Shown piece after piece: positions 38,247 through 46,803 of a stretch of DNA of 64,000 nucleotides. The stretch spans positions 38,094 through 102,093 of the forward strand of contig JAHIRM010000037.1 of the NCBI GenBank assembly GCA_018818595.1, in the 5' to 3' direction. Positions within the stretch are counted from its first letter, which is position 1, and the number at the start of each line of letters is the position of its first letter. The notes under the pieces are model-generated. The model saw nothing but the letters and a program-made list of their open reading frames with translations, had not been told where the DNA came from and did no database searches. This DNA comes from Bacillota bacterium (GTDB taxonomy: Bacteria; Bacillota_I; Bacilli_A; Izemoplasmatales; Hujiaoplasmataceae). The translations under genes were made by a program, and so were the position numbers.

Positions 38247-38363
38247 CTATTTTTTTCCGAATGTTTTTGGAGCTGGCTTTGGTGCTGGTTTTACTTCTGG
38301 CTTTGGTGCTGGCTTTGGTGCTGGTTTTACTTCTGGTTTTGGTGCTGGTTTTTTGAATTCCAT
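38247..38363 (-). CDS. Lys/Pro-repeat microprotein
   Basis: 38 aa, found by direct translation. It starts MEFKKPAPKPEV, contains two tandem copies of the 12-residue unit KPAPKPEVKPAP, and ends KTFGKK before TAG. At DNA level two 36-bp copies (38281-38316, 38317-38352) differ at two positions. AAAGGAGGAACGCAT gives a strong ribosome site. Very basic and proline-rich, so it is disordered and may bind nucleic acid or a surface. I do not recognise a family. It has its own terminator and candidate promoters. Open frames on the opposite strand here are mirror images of the repeat. Confidence 0.75.
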   Translation of the reverse strand: MEFKKPAPKPEVKPAPKPAPKPEVKPAPKPAPKTFGKK

Positions 38364-38690
38364 ATGCGTTCCTCCTTTCTCCTTGTATATAATATCTTCT
38401 TTTTTTATTGGTAAAGTGCCATTTGAAAATAATTTATATTACTAAGAATTTCAGTTGATCTATAAATTGTTTTCCCGTCTAAATAATGCATTTTAATCAT
38501 CAATTTCATTATACGCTTCCCTTATAAATATACAATGGTCAAATGAACACTATTTGCATAGTTTTACACATTATTTTTTCAGTTTAATCTATTTCTTTTA
38601 AAGAAAATTATTTGCGTATGCCTCACATCTGTTTTCAAATCAAACTTCAAAGAAAAAAGCTGAAAATATTTAATTTTTCAGCTTATTTTT
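38364..38690. other. Spacer upstream of the microprotein
   Basis: Holds two candidate minus-strand promoters for the microprotein: TTTACC-18-TATATA (38386-38415) and TTGTAT-16-TATAAT (38508-38535). A possible 34-codon frame lies at 38405-38509 (-). The adh terminator is at 38651-38684. The rest is featureless AT-rich sequence. Confidence 0.5.
38651..38684 (-). terminator. Terminator of alcohol dehydrogenase gene
   Basis: 10-bp stem AAGCTGAAAA (38657-38666) / TTTTCAGCTT (38675-38684), then TTTTTTCT on the minus strand, just after the stop. Confidence 0.85.
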
Positions 38691-39866
38691 TTACTTGCAA
38701 GCGAACATATATATTTTTTTCGCATCATCTAAAGATAACTTTTTAAAAGAGCCAAAATGGTTTCCTCTATTTACTTTCAATTTCTCAATAAGTTTATCGA
38801 TGTCTTCTTCTTTGGCTTTAATTTCTTTAAACGAAGTCGGCATTCCTATTTCTTTAAAAAAGGATTCCAAAGCATCAATTCCTTTTAAAGCGACCTCTTT
38901 TTTGTTTTGTAAATTTCCTGAAACCCCAAAAACAGTCGTCGCTAATTGATAATATCGATTAACATCTTCGTCTACAGTATAGCGCATATAAGAAGGAAAC
39001 ATCACTGCAAGCCCTGCACCATGTGTTACATCGTACAAAGCGCTTAGTTCGTGTTCTAAGCCATGTGTTGCCCAATCTTCTATTCTTCCAACGCCTAAGA
39101 TTCCATTGTGTGCAATCGTTCCCGCCCAACAGATTGTAGACCTAGCTTCATAATCGTTTGGGTTAATTAAAATTTGTCTTGAAGCTTCTATGATAGAAAT
39201 AAGGGTTGCTTCTGATAAACGATCAGTTAATTGAACTCCTTTTGATTTTGTCAAATATCTTTCAAAGATATGACTCATCATATCAACAATACCTGCTGCA
39301 GTTTGATACATAGGTAAAGAATAAGTTAGTTCGGGATTAATAATTGAAAAAACAGGTCTATAAAATTTGCTAACTGTTCCCCTTTTTAACATTCCGTTTT
39401 CTAGGGTGATTACACTAGATTGGGATCCTTCAGATCCAGCAGCTGGAATGGTTAAAATAACCCCTACAGGAAGCGCATCTGTAATCGATGCTTTTTGATC
39501 GTAAAAATCCCAAAAATCGCCATCATATTTCGCTCCCGCTGCAATGGCTTTTGCGGAATCAATTGCAGATCCTCCGCCAATAGCTAATACAAAATCAACT
39601 TGCTCTTTCTTGCATAATTCAATTCCTTCATATACCAATCCACTTCTTGGATTTGGGAGAACTCCACCTAATTTTAAATAGGTAATTTTTTCTTCCTTAA
39701 GTATTGTTTCAATTCTTGATAATAATCCACTTCGAATAATAGAACCTCCTCCAAAATGAATTAATATTTTTTTTGCTTTTACTTTTTTTAATAAGTTTCC
39801 AATTTCAAGTTCAGAATCTTTTCCAAATATAAATTCTGTGGGACTAAAAAAACGAAAATTTTCCAT
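38691..39866 (-). CDS. Iron-containing alcohol dehydrogenase (BDH-like)
   Basis: 391 aa, type III alcohol dehydrogenase. N-terminus FRFFSPTEFIFGKDSE is typical of butanol-dehydrogenase/YqhD-type enzymes. The nucleotide site is LAIGGGSAIDSAKAIAAGAK. Iron ligands sit in VDMMSHIFERYL (Asp, His) and THGLEHELSALYDVTHGAGL (two His). It would reduce aldehydes to alcohols with NADPH or NADH, disposing of reductant. GAAGGAG lies 9 bases before ATG 39866; a GTG frame to 39884 would overlap it. An extended -10 (TGCTATAAT) precedes the gene. Confidence 0.93.
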   Translation of the reverse strand: MENFRFFSPTEFIFGKDSELEIGNLLKKVKAKKILIHFGGGSIIRSGLLSRIETILKEEKITYLKLGGVLPNPRSGLVYEGIELCKKEQVDFVLAIGGGSAIDSAKAIAAGAKYDGDFWDFYDQKASITDALPVGVILTIPAAGSEGSQSSVITLENGMLKRGTVSKFYRPVFSIINPELTYSLPMYQTAAGIVDMMSHIFERYLTKSKGVQLTDRLSEATLISIIEASRQILINPNDYEARSTICWAGTIAHNGILGVGRIEDWATHGLEHELSALYDVTHGAGLAVMFPSYMRYTVDEDVNRYYQLATTVFGVSGNLQNKKEVALKGIDALESFFKEIGMPTSFKEIKAKEEDIDKLIEKLKVNRGNHFGSFKKLSLDDAKKIYMFACK

Positions 39867-40005
39867 ATATCCACACTCCTTCACTTTTTATTATAGCATA
39901 AGTCAATTTGATTTGTGAGAAGTTTATCTCGATGAATTTCTGTTATAACATCCTTTAAAAAATGATGCCCTATTGTAAAATCAAGGTTTTGATTTAAAGA
40001 AAAAG

Positions 40006-40014
40006 TGTTATAAT
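40006..40014 (+). promoter_or_regulatory. GDPD promoter (extended -10)
   Basis: TGTTATAAT, a perfect extended -10, 36 bp before the GDPD ATG. A GTTTTG sequence lies 17 bp upstream as a poor -35. Confidence 0.6.
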
Positions 40015-40050
40015 ATAATAGAAGAATTATTTAGAGTTGGAGGAAAAATA

Positions 40051-40794
40051 ATGCGTGATTTAGAATGGATTAAAACAACATTAATAGCTCATAGAGGTCT
40101 TCACACCTTAGATCAAATCATCCCAGAAAACACTCTAATCGCTTTTGAAAAGGCAATGGAAAAAGGTTATGGAATAGAATTTGATGTTAATGTCTTAAAA
40201 GATGGAACCATAGTTTGTTTTCATGACAAAGATTTAAATCGTCTTTGTGGTGTAAATGAGTATTTAAAAAACGTTACCTTTGAAGAAATCAAAGATTTAA
40301 CGATTTTAAAATCTGCTCAAAAAATACCAACACTTAAAACCGTTCTTGATTTTATTGATGCAAAAGTTCCTTTATTGATTGAATTGAAACCTTATGGAAA
40401 TTTTGAAACATTATGTTCAAACTTTGTGGATACAATGAAAGATTATAAAGGAGTTTGGGCTATGCATTCATTTCACCCTTCCATTCTTATGTGGTTTAAA
40501 AAGCATCATCCCGAAATTGTTAGAGGACAAATTACAGAGTATTTTACAGACGATTTAACCATAAAAAAAACGACGAAGTTTTTGATGAAAAGAATGGCTT
40601 TAAATTTTCTTACAAAACCTGATTTTATTAATTATGGTATGAAAGACATGCCAAATCGATTTATTGATAGACAAATGAAAAAAGGCCGAGTCGTAATTGG
40701 CTATGCTTCGACAACACAAGAACAATTTGATTGGATGAAAGCTCATTATCATAATTCGGTATTTGAATATTTTGAACCAAAAAACAGACCCTAA
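40051..40794 (+). CDS. Glycerophosphodiester phosphodiesterase
   Basis: 247 aa, cytoplasmic form with no signal peptide. Splits glycerophosphodiesters into glycerol-3-phosphate and an alcohol. Motifs in order: IAHRGLHTLDQIIPENTLIA (catalytic His, Arg, Glu), GIEFDVNVLKDGTIVCFHD (metal-binding Glu/Asp and second His), and LLIELKPYG. A GGAGG site precedes the ATG. Monocistronic, with a terminator overlapping its stop codon. Confidence 0.93.
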   Translation: MRDLEWIKTTLIAHRGLHTLDQIIPENTLIAFEKAMEKGYGIEFDVNVLKDGTIVCFHDKDLNRLCGVNEYLKNVTFEEIKDLTILKSAQKIPTLKTVLDFIDAKVPLLIELKPYGNFETLCSNFVDTMKDYKGVWAMHSFHPSILMWFKKHHPEIVRGQITEYFTDDLTIKKTTKFLMKRMALNFLTKPDFINYGMKDMPNRFIDRQMKKGRVVIGYASTTQEQFDWMKAHYHNSVFEYFEPKNRP

Positions 40795-40809
40795 AAAGGT
40801 CTGTTTTTC
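40779..40809 (+). terminator. Bidirectional terminator, GDPD / MFS
   Basis: 10-bp stem AAAACAGACC (40781-40790) / GGTCTGTTTT (40798-40807) flanked by A and T runs. It includes the last codons of the GDPD gene and sits 17 bp beyond the convergent MFS gene. Confidence 0.85.
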
Positions 40810-40825
40810 TTTTGTCTTTATTTGG

Positions 40826-42436
40826 TTAATCCATATCTACATCAAAATTTTCAAGTATCGAATCTTTTTTAATAATAGCTGCATCTCCGTGTTTTACAAA
40901 GAACATTGTAATAAAGGCTAACGCAACAAATAAAGTTGCATATGGGAATAATACTTTTCTTCCCCATAAATCCATTAAAACACCGGATAAAATTGGTGTT
41001 AAAATCTGTGCCGCCATAGAGAAGGTATAATAATACCCTGTATATTTTCCAACGTTTGACCCCTTACTTAATTCAACGACCATTGGATAAGAGTTTACAT
41101 TGATGGTTGCCCAGCCAACTCCTGTTAATGCGAAAATAACATACATAAATACTGCGGTACTTTCGTTAATAAAGTATACAGACCCAAAGCAAAAAGTCAA
41201 AAGAGTAATTCCCATTAATATTGTTTTTCTTCTTCCGATTTTTGTTGCTAAAATTCCGATAGGAACAAAAGCAATTAAAGCTGCTCCTTGAGCGATTAAC
41301 AAAGGCATTGCATATCCTAAATTCAATACTTTAGGAGCATAATCTGACAATTTAGTGGTTACCGCATTGTATCCAATAAACCATAAGAATACAGAAAATA
41401 GAATTAAGAATAATGCTCTTCTTTTTTCTTTTGATAATTCTTCTACGGTTTCTCCTAAAACTTTTGCTTCATTTTCTTCGGTTAATCCATAACGAATATC
41501 GTCGGCTTCTCTTTCAGCAACTAATTTAGGTTCTCTTACTTTCCATAAGAAAATTGCGAGTAATACAAGCATCAAAACCCCAACAGTGATAAAGGCAGGA
41601 GTGTAATTAACATAAGATTGTTTATCAAGACCCCATAATGTTAATATAACAATGGATAAGATTCCACCAAAGGTTCCCATTAAATTAATAATTGCATTTG
41701 CCTTACTTCTAAGTGGTTTTATGGTCACATCCGGCATTAAAGCAACGGCTGGTGATCTGAAGGTTGACATCGCGATAAGCGCAAGGAATAGAGTGACAAT
41801 AAAAACAATAAATATCGTAGGATTTGTGGTTGTTAATTCCCAAGCGCGATTGCTTAAATAAGAATAATAATAATCTCGAAGCAATTCTGTTTCGGAACTA
41901 TCTATAACAGCATCACTTGCTGTATTATCATCTAGAATATTTTGAATTGGAGTAGCAATTTTTTCTTGCCATGTATCAAATATATCTTGAGTTATTTCTT
42001 GAGTGGATAAAGCGGTTGTTCTTTCTGCTGTCATTACAGAAAAAATGGTATTCCATTCTGTTACATTCAAATCAGCTGTCTGAATCGAACCATAGTCTTC
42101 AATAATGGAAGTTTGACTTTCAATTTTTGCGGTTTGATAACTGTCAGAAAAGGACAAAGTGACAAACGCAAAAGCAGCTATAACAGTTCCGATAATAATA
42201 TAAGGCGTTCTTCTTCCGCGCTTTGAATTAGTCCTATCAGACAATCCTCCAAACAACGGTAACAAGAATAAGGCAAGAACATTATCCATTGCCATAACGA
42301 CACCAGACCACGTTTGATTAAGACCAAACTTGTCAATTAGAATTTTTGTAACGACCGAATCATAAGTTTGCCAAAATAAAGAAATCAAGAAAAAGGCTAA
42401 GCCAATTAAAAAAACTTTTTTAGTATCTAATTTCAT
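40826..42436 (-). CDS. MFS transporter of the GPH/SLC45-like sugar type
   Basis: 536 aa with about twelve hydrophobic segments. The first loop motif PLFGGLSDRTNSKRGRRTPY, with an Arg-rich stretch, is like sugar:cation symporters of the GPH/SLC45 groups. SNVGKYTGYYYTFSMAAQIL near residue 450 also fits. Unusually, about 95 hydrophilic residues (roughly 108-200, rich in Thr, Glu and Asp) separate TM3 and TM4 on the predicted outer side. Substrate unknown, probably a glycoside. Extended -10 TGATATAAT and GAGGTG lie upstream; single-gene unit. Confidence 0.82.
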   Translation of the reverse strand: MKLDTKKVFLIGLAFFLISLFWQTYDSVVTKILIDKFGLNQTWSGVVMAMDNVLALFLLPLFGGLSDRTNSKRGRRTPYIIIGTVIAAFAFVTLSFSDSYQTAKIESQTSIIEDYGSIQTADLNVTEWNTIFSVMTAERTTALSTQEITQDIFDTWQEKIATPIQNILDDNTASDAVIDSSETELLRDYYYSYLSNRAWELTTTNPTIFIVFIVTLFLALIAMSTFRSPAVALMPDVTIKPLRSKANAIINLMGTFGGILSIVILTLWGLDKQSYVNYTPAFITVGVLMLVLLAIFLWKVREPKLVAEREADDIRYGLTEENEAKVLGETVEELSKEKRRALFLILFSVFLWFIGYNAVTTKLSDYAPKVLNLGYAMPLLIAQGAALIAFVPIGILATKIGRRKTILMGITLLTFCFGSVYFINESTAVFMYVIFALTGVGWATINVNSYPMVVELSKGSNVGKYTGYYYTFSMAAQILTPILSGVLMDLWGRKVLFPYATLFVALAFITMFFVKHGDAAIIKKDSILENFDVDMD

Positions 42437-42510
42437 AATTCACCTCGAATATTTATTTTTGATTTTATAATATTATATCATAGAATGGATTTCTGCTTAT
42501 ATCAAATTAT

Positions 42511-42534
42511 AAAAAAAACACCGATTTGGTGTTT
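42511..42534 (-). terminator. Terminator of PH-like protein gene
   Basis: Stem AAACACC (42516-42522) / GGTGTTT (42528-42534), followed on the minus strand by a T run. Overlaps the stop codon. Confidence 0.7.
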
Positions 42535-43066
42535 AATTTAAATGAATTTTACTTGCAAGATATCTAAGAGCAAGTTCGTTGTACTTATTTGCTTTTAAAG
42601 CAAGAGATGTTTTTTCTTCCAAACCTGATTTAATTTTTAAATGAAGCGTTTTTTTTACCTTAAACATGAACGATAATCCAATCAACATTAAGAGTCCGGC
42701 TCCTGCATAATTTAAGTAATAGGAGTAAGGATATTCAGGAATTGTAAGTTGACCTGCGTATATTAAATACACAGCATAAGCTGATCCTAAAAATATTAAT
42801 AGTCCTAAAAGTCTCAGAAGAAATCTGTGATTGATGTACTCCACATAATATTCAAAACGATGGATTGATTTTAGTTCAATTTCATTCATCTTGCGTTGTT
42901 TTGTTTTTCGACCTCTTGTAAGAGATAGCCCATAAGTTAATAACACTAGACGTCTATCGGTTAAAAGGAATTGAGCCAAACACCCTTTTGCTTTTAGACC
43001 TTTAAAATTCTTCAATATTTTTTCGTTTTTATCTAATGTTATGTTTCGGGTAATATTATTTTTCAT
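42533..43066 (-). CDS. PH-like domain membrane protein, unknown function
   Basis: 177 aa. The N-terminal ~70 residues (EKILKNFKGLKAKGCLAQFL then LTDRRLVLLTYG) look like half of a bacterial pleckstrin-homology domain. Two hydrophobic segments follow (FLLRLLGLLIFLGSAYAVYL and a second near 120-138), then KTLHLKIKSGLEEKTSLALK completes the pattern. So two membrane segments are inserted in a PH-type fold, as in bPH2 proteins. No partner gene adjoins. AGGAGGTGATTG is a strong ribosome site. Confidence 0.65.
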   Translation of the reverse strand: MKNNITRNITLDKNEKILKNFKGLKAKGCLAQFLLTDRRLVLLTYGLSLTRGRKTKQRKMNEIELKSIHRFEYYVEYINHRFLLRLLGLLIFLGSAYAVYLIYAGQLTIPEYPYSYYLNYAGAGLLMLIGLSFMFKVKKTLHLKIKSGLEEKTSLALKANKYNELALRYLASKIHLN

Positions 43067-43097
43067 TCAATCACCTCCTAAAAATAAGTTATTTATA

Positions 43098-43126
43098 ATT
43101 TTACCTTAAATTATCATTTTTTTCAA
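43098..43126 (-). promoter_or_regulatory. PH-like gene promoter
   Basis: Minus-strand TTGAAA (43121-43126), 17 bp, TAAAAT (43098-43103). Confidence 0.7.
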
Positions 43127-43135
43127 TACTGTAAG

Positions 43136-43170
43136 TGAAAAAATAAAGCAGTTGCGTGGTGCAACTGCTT
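43136..43170 (-). terminator. Terminator of P-type ATPase gene
   Basis: Perfect 10-bp stem AAGCAGTTGC (43146-43155) / GCAACTGCTT (43161-43170), 5-nt loop, then TTTATTTTTT on the minus strand. Confidence 0.9.
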
Positions 43171-43175
43171 CTATT

Positions 43176-45854
43176 TTATCTTGATTCATGGAAAATCTTT
43201 GTAAATTCACCAAATAGCATAGGAACAAACCCTAATGAAGCGGCAATCAATAACTCAATTAATGTCAATGCTTCGATTTTAAATATAGCTGCAAGTGGAG
43301 TAACATAGACAAGCAACATTAAAAGTGCGATAGAGAAAAAGACGGATAAATTCACATATTTATTATCAAATGGATTCATTTGAAATAAGAATTTTGTTTC
43401 CGAACGAGCAGAATATGTTCTAAATAATTCCCCGAAAATAACGGTAACAAAAATCATGGTTCTTGCTTGAGCTAAATCAGCATCAGGTAAGATTAATCCT
43501 ATTTTAAAACTTGCAAGTGCGGCTAGCATAAGTCCAAGACCTTGAATGACTATTTTTACTAATGTTTTTTTGTTTAATAATTTTTCTTTGGTGTTTCTTG
43601 GTTTTTGATCCATAATGTTTGGTTCGCCTTTTTCCATTCCTAAAGCAAAAGCTGGAAAAGAATCGGTCATTAAATTAATCCATAACAGGTGAATCGCAAG
43701 TAGTGGAATGTATTGTTCGAAAATTCCACCAAAAATCATTGCAACTAGAATAACTAGAATTTCTCCAATATTACAAGAAACTAAATAAATTGTGAATTTT
43801 CGAATATTGCTATAGATTATTCTTCCTTCTTCAACCGCGCTAACGATTGAAGCAAAATTATCATCTGTTAAAATCATGTTGCTGGCTTCTTTTGATACTT
43901 CGGTTCCAGTGATTCCCATCGCAACACCTATATCTGCTTGTTTTAATGCTGGAGAATCATTGACTCCATCCCCCGTCATGGAAACAACTTCTCCATTTTT
44001 TTGTAAAATTTCAACGATACGAATTTTATCTTTTGGAGTTGATCTAGCAAACACATCGCATTTCATGATGGCATCTTCAAATTCTTCATCGGACATTTTT
44101 GCTGTTTCTTCACCTGATAAAGCTAAATGCCCAGGTTTTAATATGTTTAATTCTGTAGCAATGGTTTTAGCCGTTGTTAAATGGTCCCCTGTAATCATCA
44201 TCACTCGAATACCGGCTTTATGACATTTCGCGATTGCCTCTTTTGCTTCTGGTCTTGCCGGATCAATCATCGCGGTTAATCCAAGAAAAATTAATTCTTG
44301 CTCTAAATCCATTGACTTATAATCATCGGTTTCACGGTATGCATATCCTAATACTCGGAATGATTTTGTAGAATACTCTTCATTTTTATCTAAAATCATT
44401 TTGATGTCTTTTGGGGTGATTTTTCTAATTTCTTCGTTAATTTGAATCCGATCACATTGTTTAATTAATTGATCGCAAGCCCCTTTGGTTAAAACAATAT
44501 AATTTTCATCTATCTTATTTATCGAAGTCATCATCTTTCTTGTTGAATCAAAAGGATATTCATTTACTTGTATATACTTTTCTTTTGTTTTTTCAATAGA
44601 ATATCCACCTTTTTCAGCTAAAACCAAAAGGGATGCTTCCGTTGGGTCTCCTAATACTTTATTTTTACTTTCTAAAATAGCATCATTGCAAAGCAAACAA
44701 GTTTTTAAGATTAAATCTAAATTTCCAGTCGGTTTTACGATTTTATCATGTAATAAAATATTACCTTCTAATTCGTAACCAGTACCTGTCACTTCATATT
44801 CATTATCAAGATCAAAAACTATTTTAACAGTCATTTCATTTTGAGTTAACGTTCCTGTTTTATCAGAACAAATAACCGTTGCTTGCCCAAGTGTTTCTAC
44901 AGTAGCAAGGTTTTTAATAATTGCGTGTCTTTTAACCATTCTTTGCATGCCCAAGGCTAGAACGACTGTAATTACCGCCGTGAGTCCTTCAGGAATTGCT
45001 GCAACTGCTAATGCGATTGCTGTTAAGAAAATTTCAAATACATCTTTTCCTTGAATCAATCCAAGTCCAAATACCACAAGCGATACAACAATGCAAATGA
45101 TTCCTAATACTTTTGCGAATTCATCAATTGTTTTTTGTAAAGGCGTTTTCCCTTCTTCTACAGCATCTAGCATTGTCGCAATTTTACCTATTTCAGTAGT
45201 CATTCCGATATTAGTAACAATACCAAATGCTTTTCCATAGGAAATCAAAGTTGACATATAGGCTAGATTATATCTTTCAGCTAAAACAACTTCTTGTTTA
45301 TACGTAATAGAGGCATCTTTTTCAACAGGTAATGATTCTCCTGTTAATGCGGATTCATCAATTCGAAGATTGATGCTCTCAATGAGCCTCATATCAGCCG
45401 CAACGTAATCTCCTGTTTCTAAATAAACGATATCTCCTATTGTTAAATCAATGGAAGATACTTCACTAATTTTTCCGTCTCGTAATACTTTTGCATGAGG
45501 AGAACTCATTTTCTTCAATGCATCTAAAGCATTGCTAGCCTTTTGTTCTTGAGTCACTCCTAAAACTGCGTTCAATAGGACGATAGCCAAAATAACAATT
45601 CCATCTACCAATCCTTCGCCAGTAAAGATTCCCATTACAATTGAAATTCCCGCAGCTACTAAAAGGATAATAACCAAAAAATCTTTAAATTGATCTAAGA
45701 ACATTTGAAAGAATGATTTTTTCTTCTTTTCTTTCAATTCGTTTTTTCCATAACGCTCTTGTCTTACTAATACTTCTTCGCTTGACAATCCTTTTTTTTC
45801 TTGAACTTCAAAGTCTTTCAAAACATCAGATACTTTTTTTTGATACATCTCCAT
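43176..45854 (-). CDS. P2-type cation ATPase, probable Mn2+/Ca2+ exporter
   Basis: 892 aa. Type IIA/PMR1-like P-type ATPase: actuator LTGESLPVEKD, phosphorylation site CSDKTGTLTQNEMTV, hinge MITGDHLTTAKT and TGDGVNDSPALKQADIG. Membrane metal ligands appear in M4 AAIPEGLTAV, M5 SCNIGEILVI and M6 NLMTDSFPAFALG. These resemble SERCA-type Ca pumps. The yybP-ykoY riboswitch in its leader argues for Mn2+ control and so manganese export, as reported for YoaB/MgtA-type pumps of lactic bacteria. An ORF extension to 45902 runs into the riboswitch terminator; ATG 45854 follows GAGAGGAAA. Confidence 0.93.
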   Translation of the reverse strand: MEMYQKKVSDVLKDFEVQEKKGLSSEEVLVRQERYGKNELKEKKKKSFFQMFLDQFKDFLVIILLVAAGISIVMGIFTGEGLVDGIVILAIVLLNAVLGVTQEQKASNALDALKKMSSPHAKVLRDGKISEVSSIDLTIGDIVYLETGDYVAADMRLIESINLRIDESALTGESLPVEKDASITYKQEVVLAERYNLAYMSTLISYGKAFGIVTNIGMTTEIGKIATMLDAVEEGKTPLQKTIDEFAKVLGIICIVVSLVVFGLGLIQGKDVFEIFLTAIALAVAAIPEGLTAVITVVLALGMQRMVKRHAIIKNLATVETLGQATVICSDKTGTLTQNEMTVKIVFDLDNEYEVTGTGYELEGNILLHDKIVKPTGNLDLILKTCLLCNDAILESKNKVLGDPTEASLLVLAEKGGYSIEKTKEKYIQVNEYPFDSTRKMMTSINKIDENYIVLTKGACDQLIKQCDRIQINEEIRKITPKDIKMILDKNEEYSTKSFRVLGYAYRETDDYKSMDLEQELIFLGLTAMIDPARPEAKEAIAKCHKAGIRVMMITGDHLTTAKTIATELNILKPGHLALSGEETAKMSDEEFEDAIMKCDVFARSTPKDKIRIVEILQKNGEVVSMTGDGVNDSPALKQADIGVAMGITGTEVSKEASNMILTDDNFASIVSAVEEGRIIYSNIRKFTIYLVSCNIGEILVILVAMIFGGIFEQYIPLLAIHLLWINLMTDSFPAFALGMEKGEPNIMDQKPRNTKEKLLNKKTLVKIVIQGLGLMLAALASFKIGLILPDADLAQARTMIFVTVIFGELFRTYSARSETKFLFQMNPFDNKYVNLSVFFSIALLMLLVYVTPLAAIFKIEALTLIELLIAASLGFVPMLFGEFTKIFHESR

Positions 45855-45876
45855 ATAAATTTCCTCTCTAAAAAAA

Positions 45877-45990
45877 ATAAGACTTACGCACAAGATGTGC
45901 ATAAGTCTTGCTGTTAAAAATTAAACCAGGCTTTAGGCCATGATGTTGATTTAACTACGCATATCATGCGCCAGCTACTCCCTTATGTCG
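45877..45990 (-). promoter_or_regulatory. yybP-ykoY manganese riboswitch with terminator
   Basis: Leader of the P-type ATPase gene. Read on the minus strand it has the conserved aptamer pieces GGGAGTAGCTGG (45971-45982), ATCAACATCATGGCC and AGCCTGG. P1 pairs the CATAAG-type strand at 45982-45987 with CTTATG at 45900-45905. The latter is also the 5' arm of a terminator hairpin (45879-45890 with 45898-45909) followed by ATTTTTTTT. P1 and terminator exclude each other, which predicts an ON switch: Mn2+ binding stabilises P1 and allows transcription. The family is known to sense Mn2+. Confidence 0.82.
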
Positions 45991-45995
45991 AATAT

Positions 45996-46024
45996 ATAAT
46001 ACCTTACAAAAAATATATTGTCAA
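45996..46024 (-). promoter_or_regulatory. Promoter of riboswitch-ATPase unit
   Basis: Minus-strand consensus TTGACA (46019-46024), 17 bp, TATTAT (45996-46001). The -35 overlaps the last codons of the upstream ABC permease gene. Confidence 0.85.
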
Positions 46025-46800
46025 TCTGTAATTGATTTTTTCACAGAAATATCATTAGTAATTTTGTTTTTAATAACTGCATAACGATTAATTAATAGTT
46101 CTAAAATAACAGCGAGAAAAATTAATAATAACGTCCATGCAAACACTTGATCATAAGCCAAATTCACTTTAGATAAGTACAGTTGATTTCCAATCGAATT
46201 TTTAGTTTGTGCTAAAAATTCTGCCATAACTAATACCTTAATTCCAAGTCCTGCAGATTGTAATAAAGCGGTTTTTACTTGACTTTGGATTAAAGGAATG
46301 TAACAGTATTTTAGTCCAGTAATGATTCGATTATCCTCTAACTTATAAACATCAACTAGTTCAGAATCAATTTGTTTAATTCCTCCAAAAGTTGCTTGAT
46401 ATATTATAGGAAAAATCATAAAGAATGTTATGAGATAAGGTGTAGTTTCAAAACCAAATAATATTAACATTATCACAACGATTGAAATCACAGGAACCGT
46501 TCGAAGAATCGTTACTATAGGCGAGCAGAAAGTCGCGAACTTTGGGTAAAATCCAGAAAGAAGCCCTAATGCAACTCCAATGATAAATGCAATGGTTAAA
46601 GCTAGCAGTAACCTAAGAATAGTTGCTCCCATGCTTTGAAGAGTTTTCAAGTTTGTAAACAACTCAAAAAAAGCTTTAAAGACAGCAAGTGGACTTGGTA
46701 AAAGTAACGGATTATTTACAACGGCAAAGACTATAATCCAACCTAAAAAAAGGATGAAAATTGAAAGCATTGTTATTCCTGTTTTTTTCAAAAAAATCAC
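46021..46800 (-). CDS. ABC transporter permease (SsuC/TauC-like)
   Basis: 259 aa, about six hydrophobic segments. The binding-protein-dependent permease loop that contacts an ATPase is recognisable (QIDSELVDVYKLEDNRIITG ... YIPLIQSQVKTALLQSAGLG). Follows the solute-binding lipoprotein gene by 3 bp at the end of the hyd operon. No ATPase gene follows: transcription runs into the promoter of the next unit. Probably nitrate/taurine/thiamine-precursor transporter class; ligand unknown. Confidence 0.85.
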   Translation of the reverse strand: MIFLKKTGITMLSIFILFLGWIIVFAVVNNPLLLPSPLAVFKAFFELFTNLKTLQSMGATILRLLLALTIAFIIGVALGLLSGFYPKFATFCSPIVTILRTVPVISIVVIMLILFGFETTPYLITFFMIFPIIYQATFGGIKQIDSELVDVYKLEDNRIITGLKYCYIPLIQSQVKTALLQSAGLGIKVLVMAEFLAQTKNSIGNQLYLSKVNLAYDQVFAWTLLLIFLAVILELLINRYAVIKNKITNDISVKKSITD

Positions 46801-46803
46801 CTA

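Noticed and set aside
38281..38352. Short tandem DNA repeats that might suggest a CRISPR or satellite
   Set aside because: The 36-bp units are in frame within a coding sequence, have no spacers and number only two.
38154..38445. Two rightward open frames rich in Gly-Ala-Phe or Trp-Cys repeats
   Set aside because: They are antisense mirrors of the Lys/Pro repeat gene on the minus strand, which has the ribosome site and terminator.
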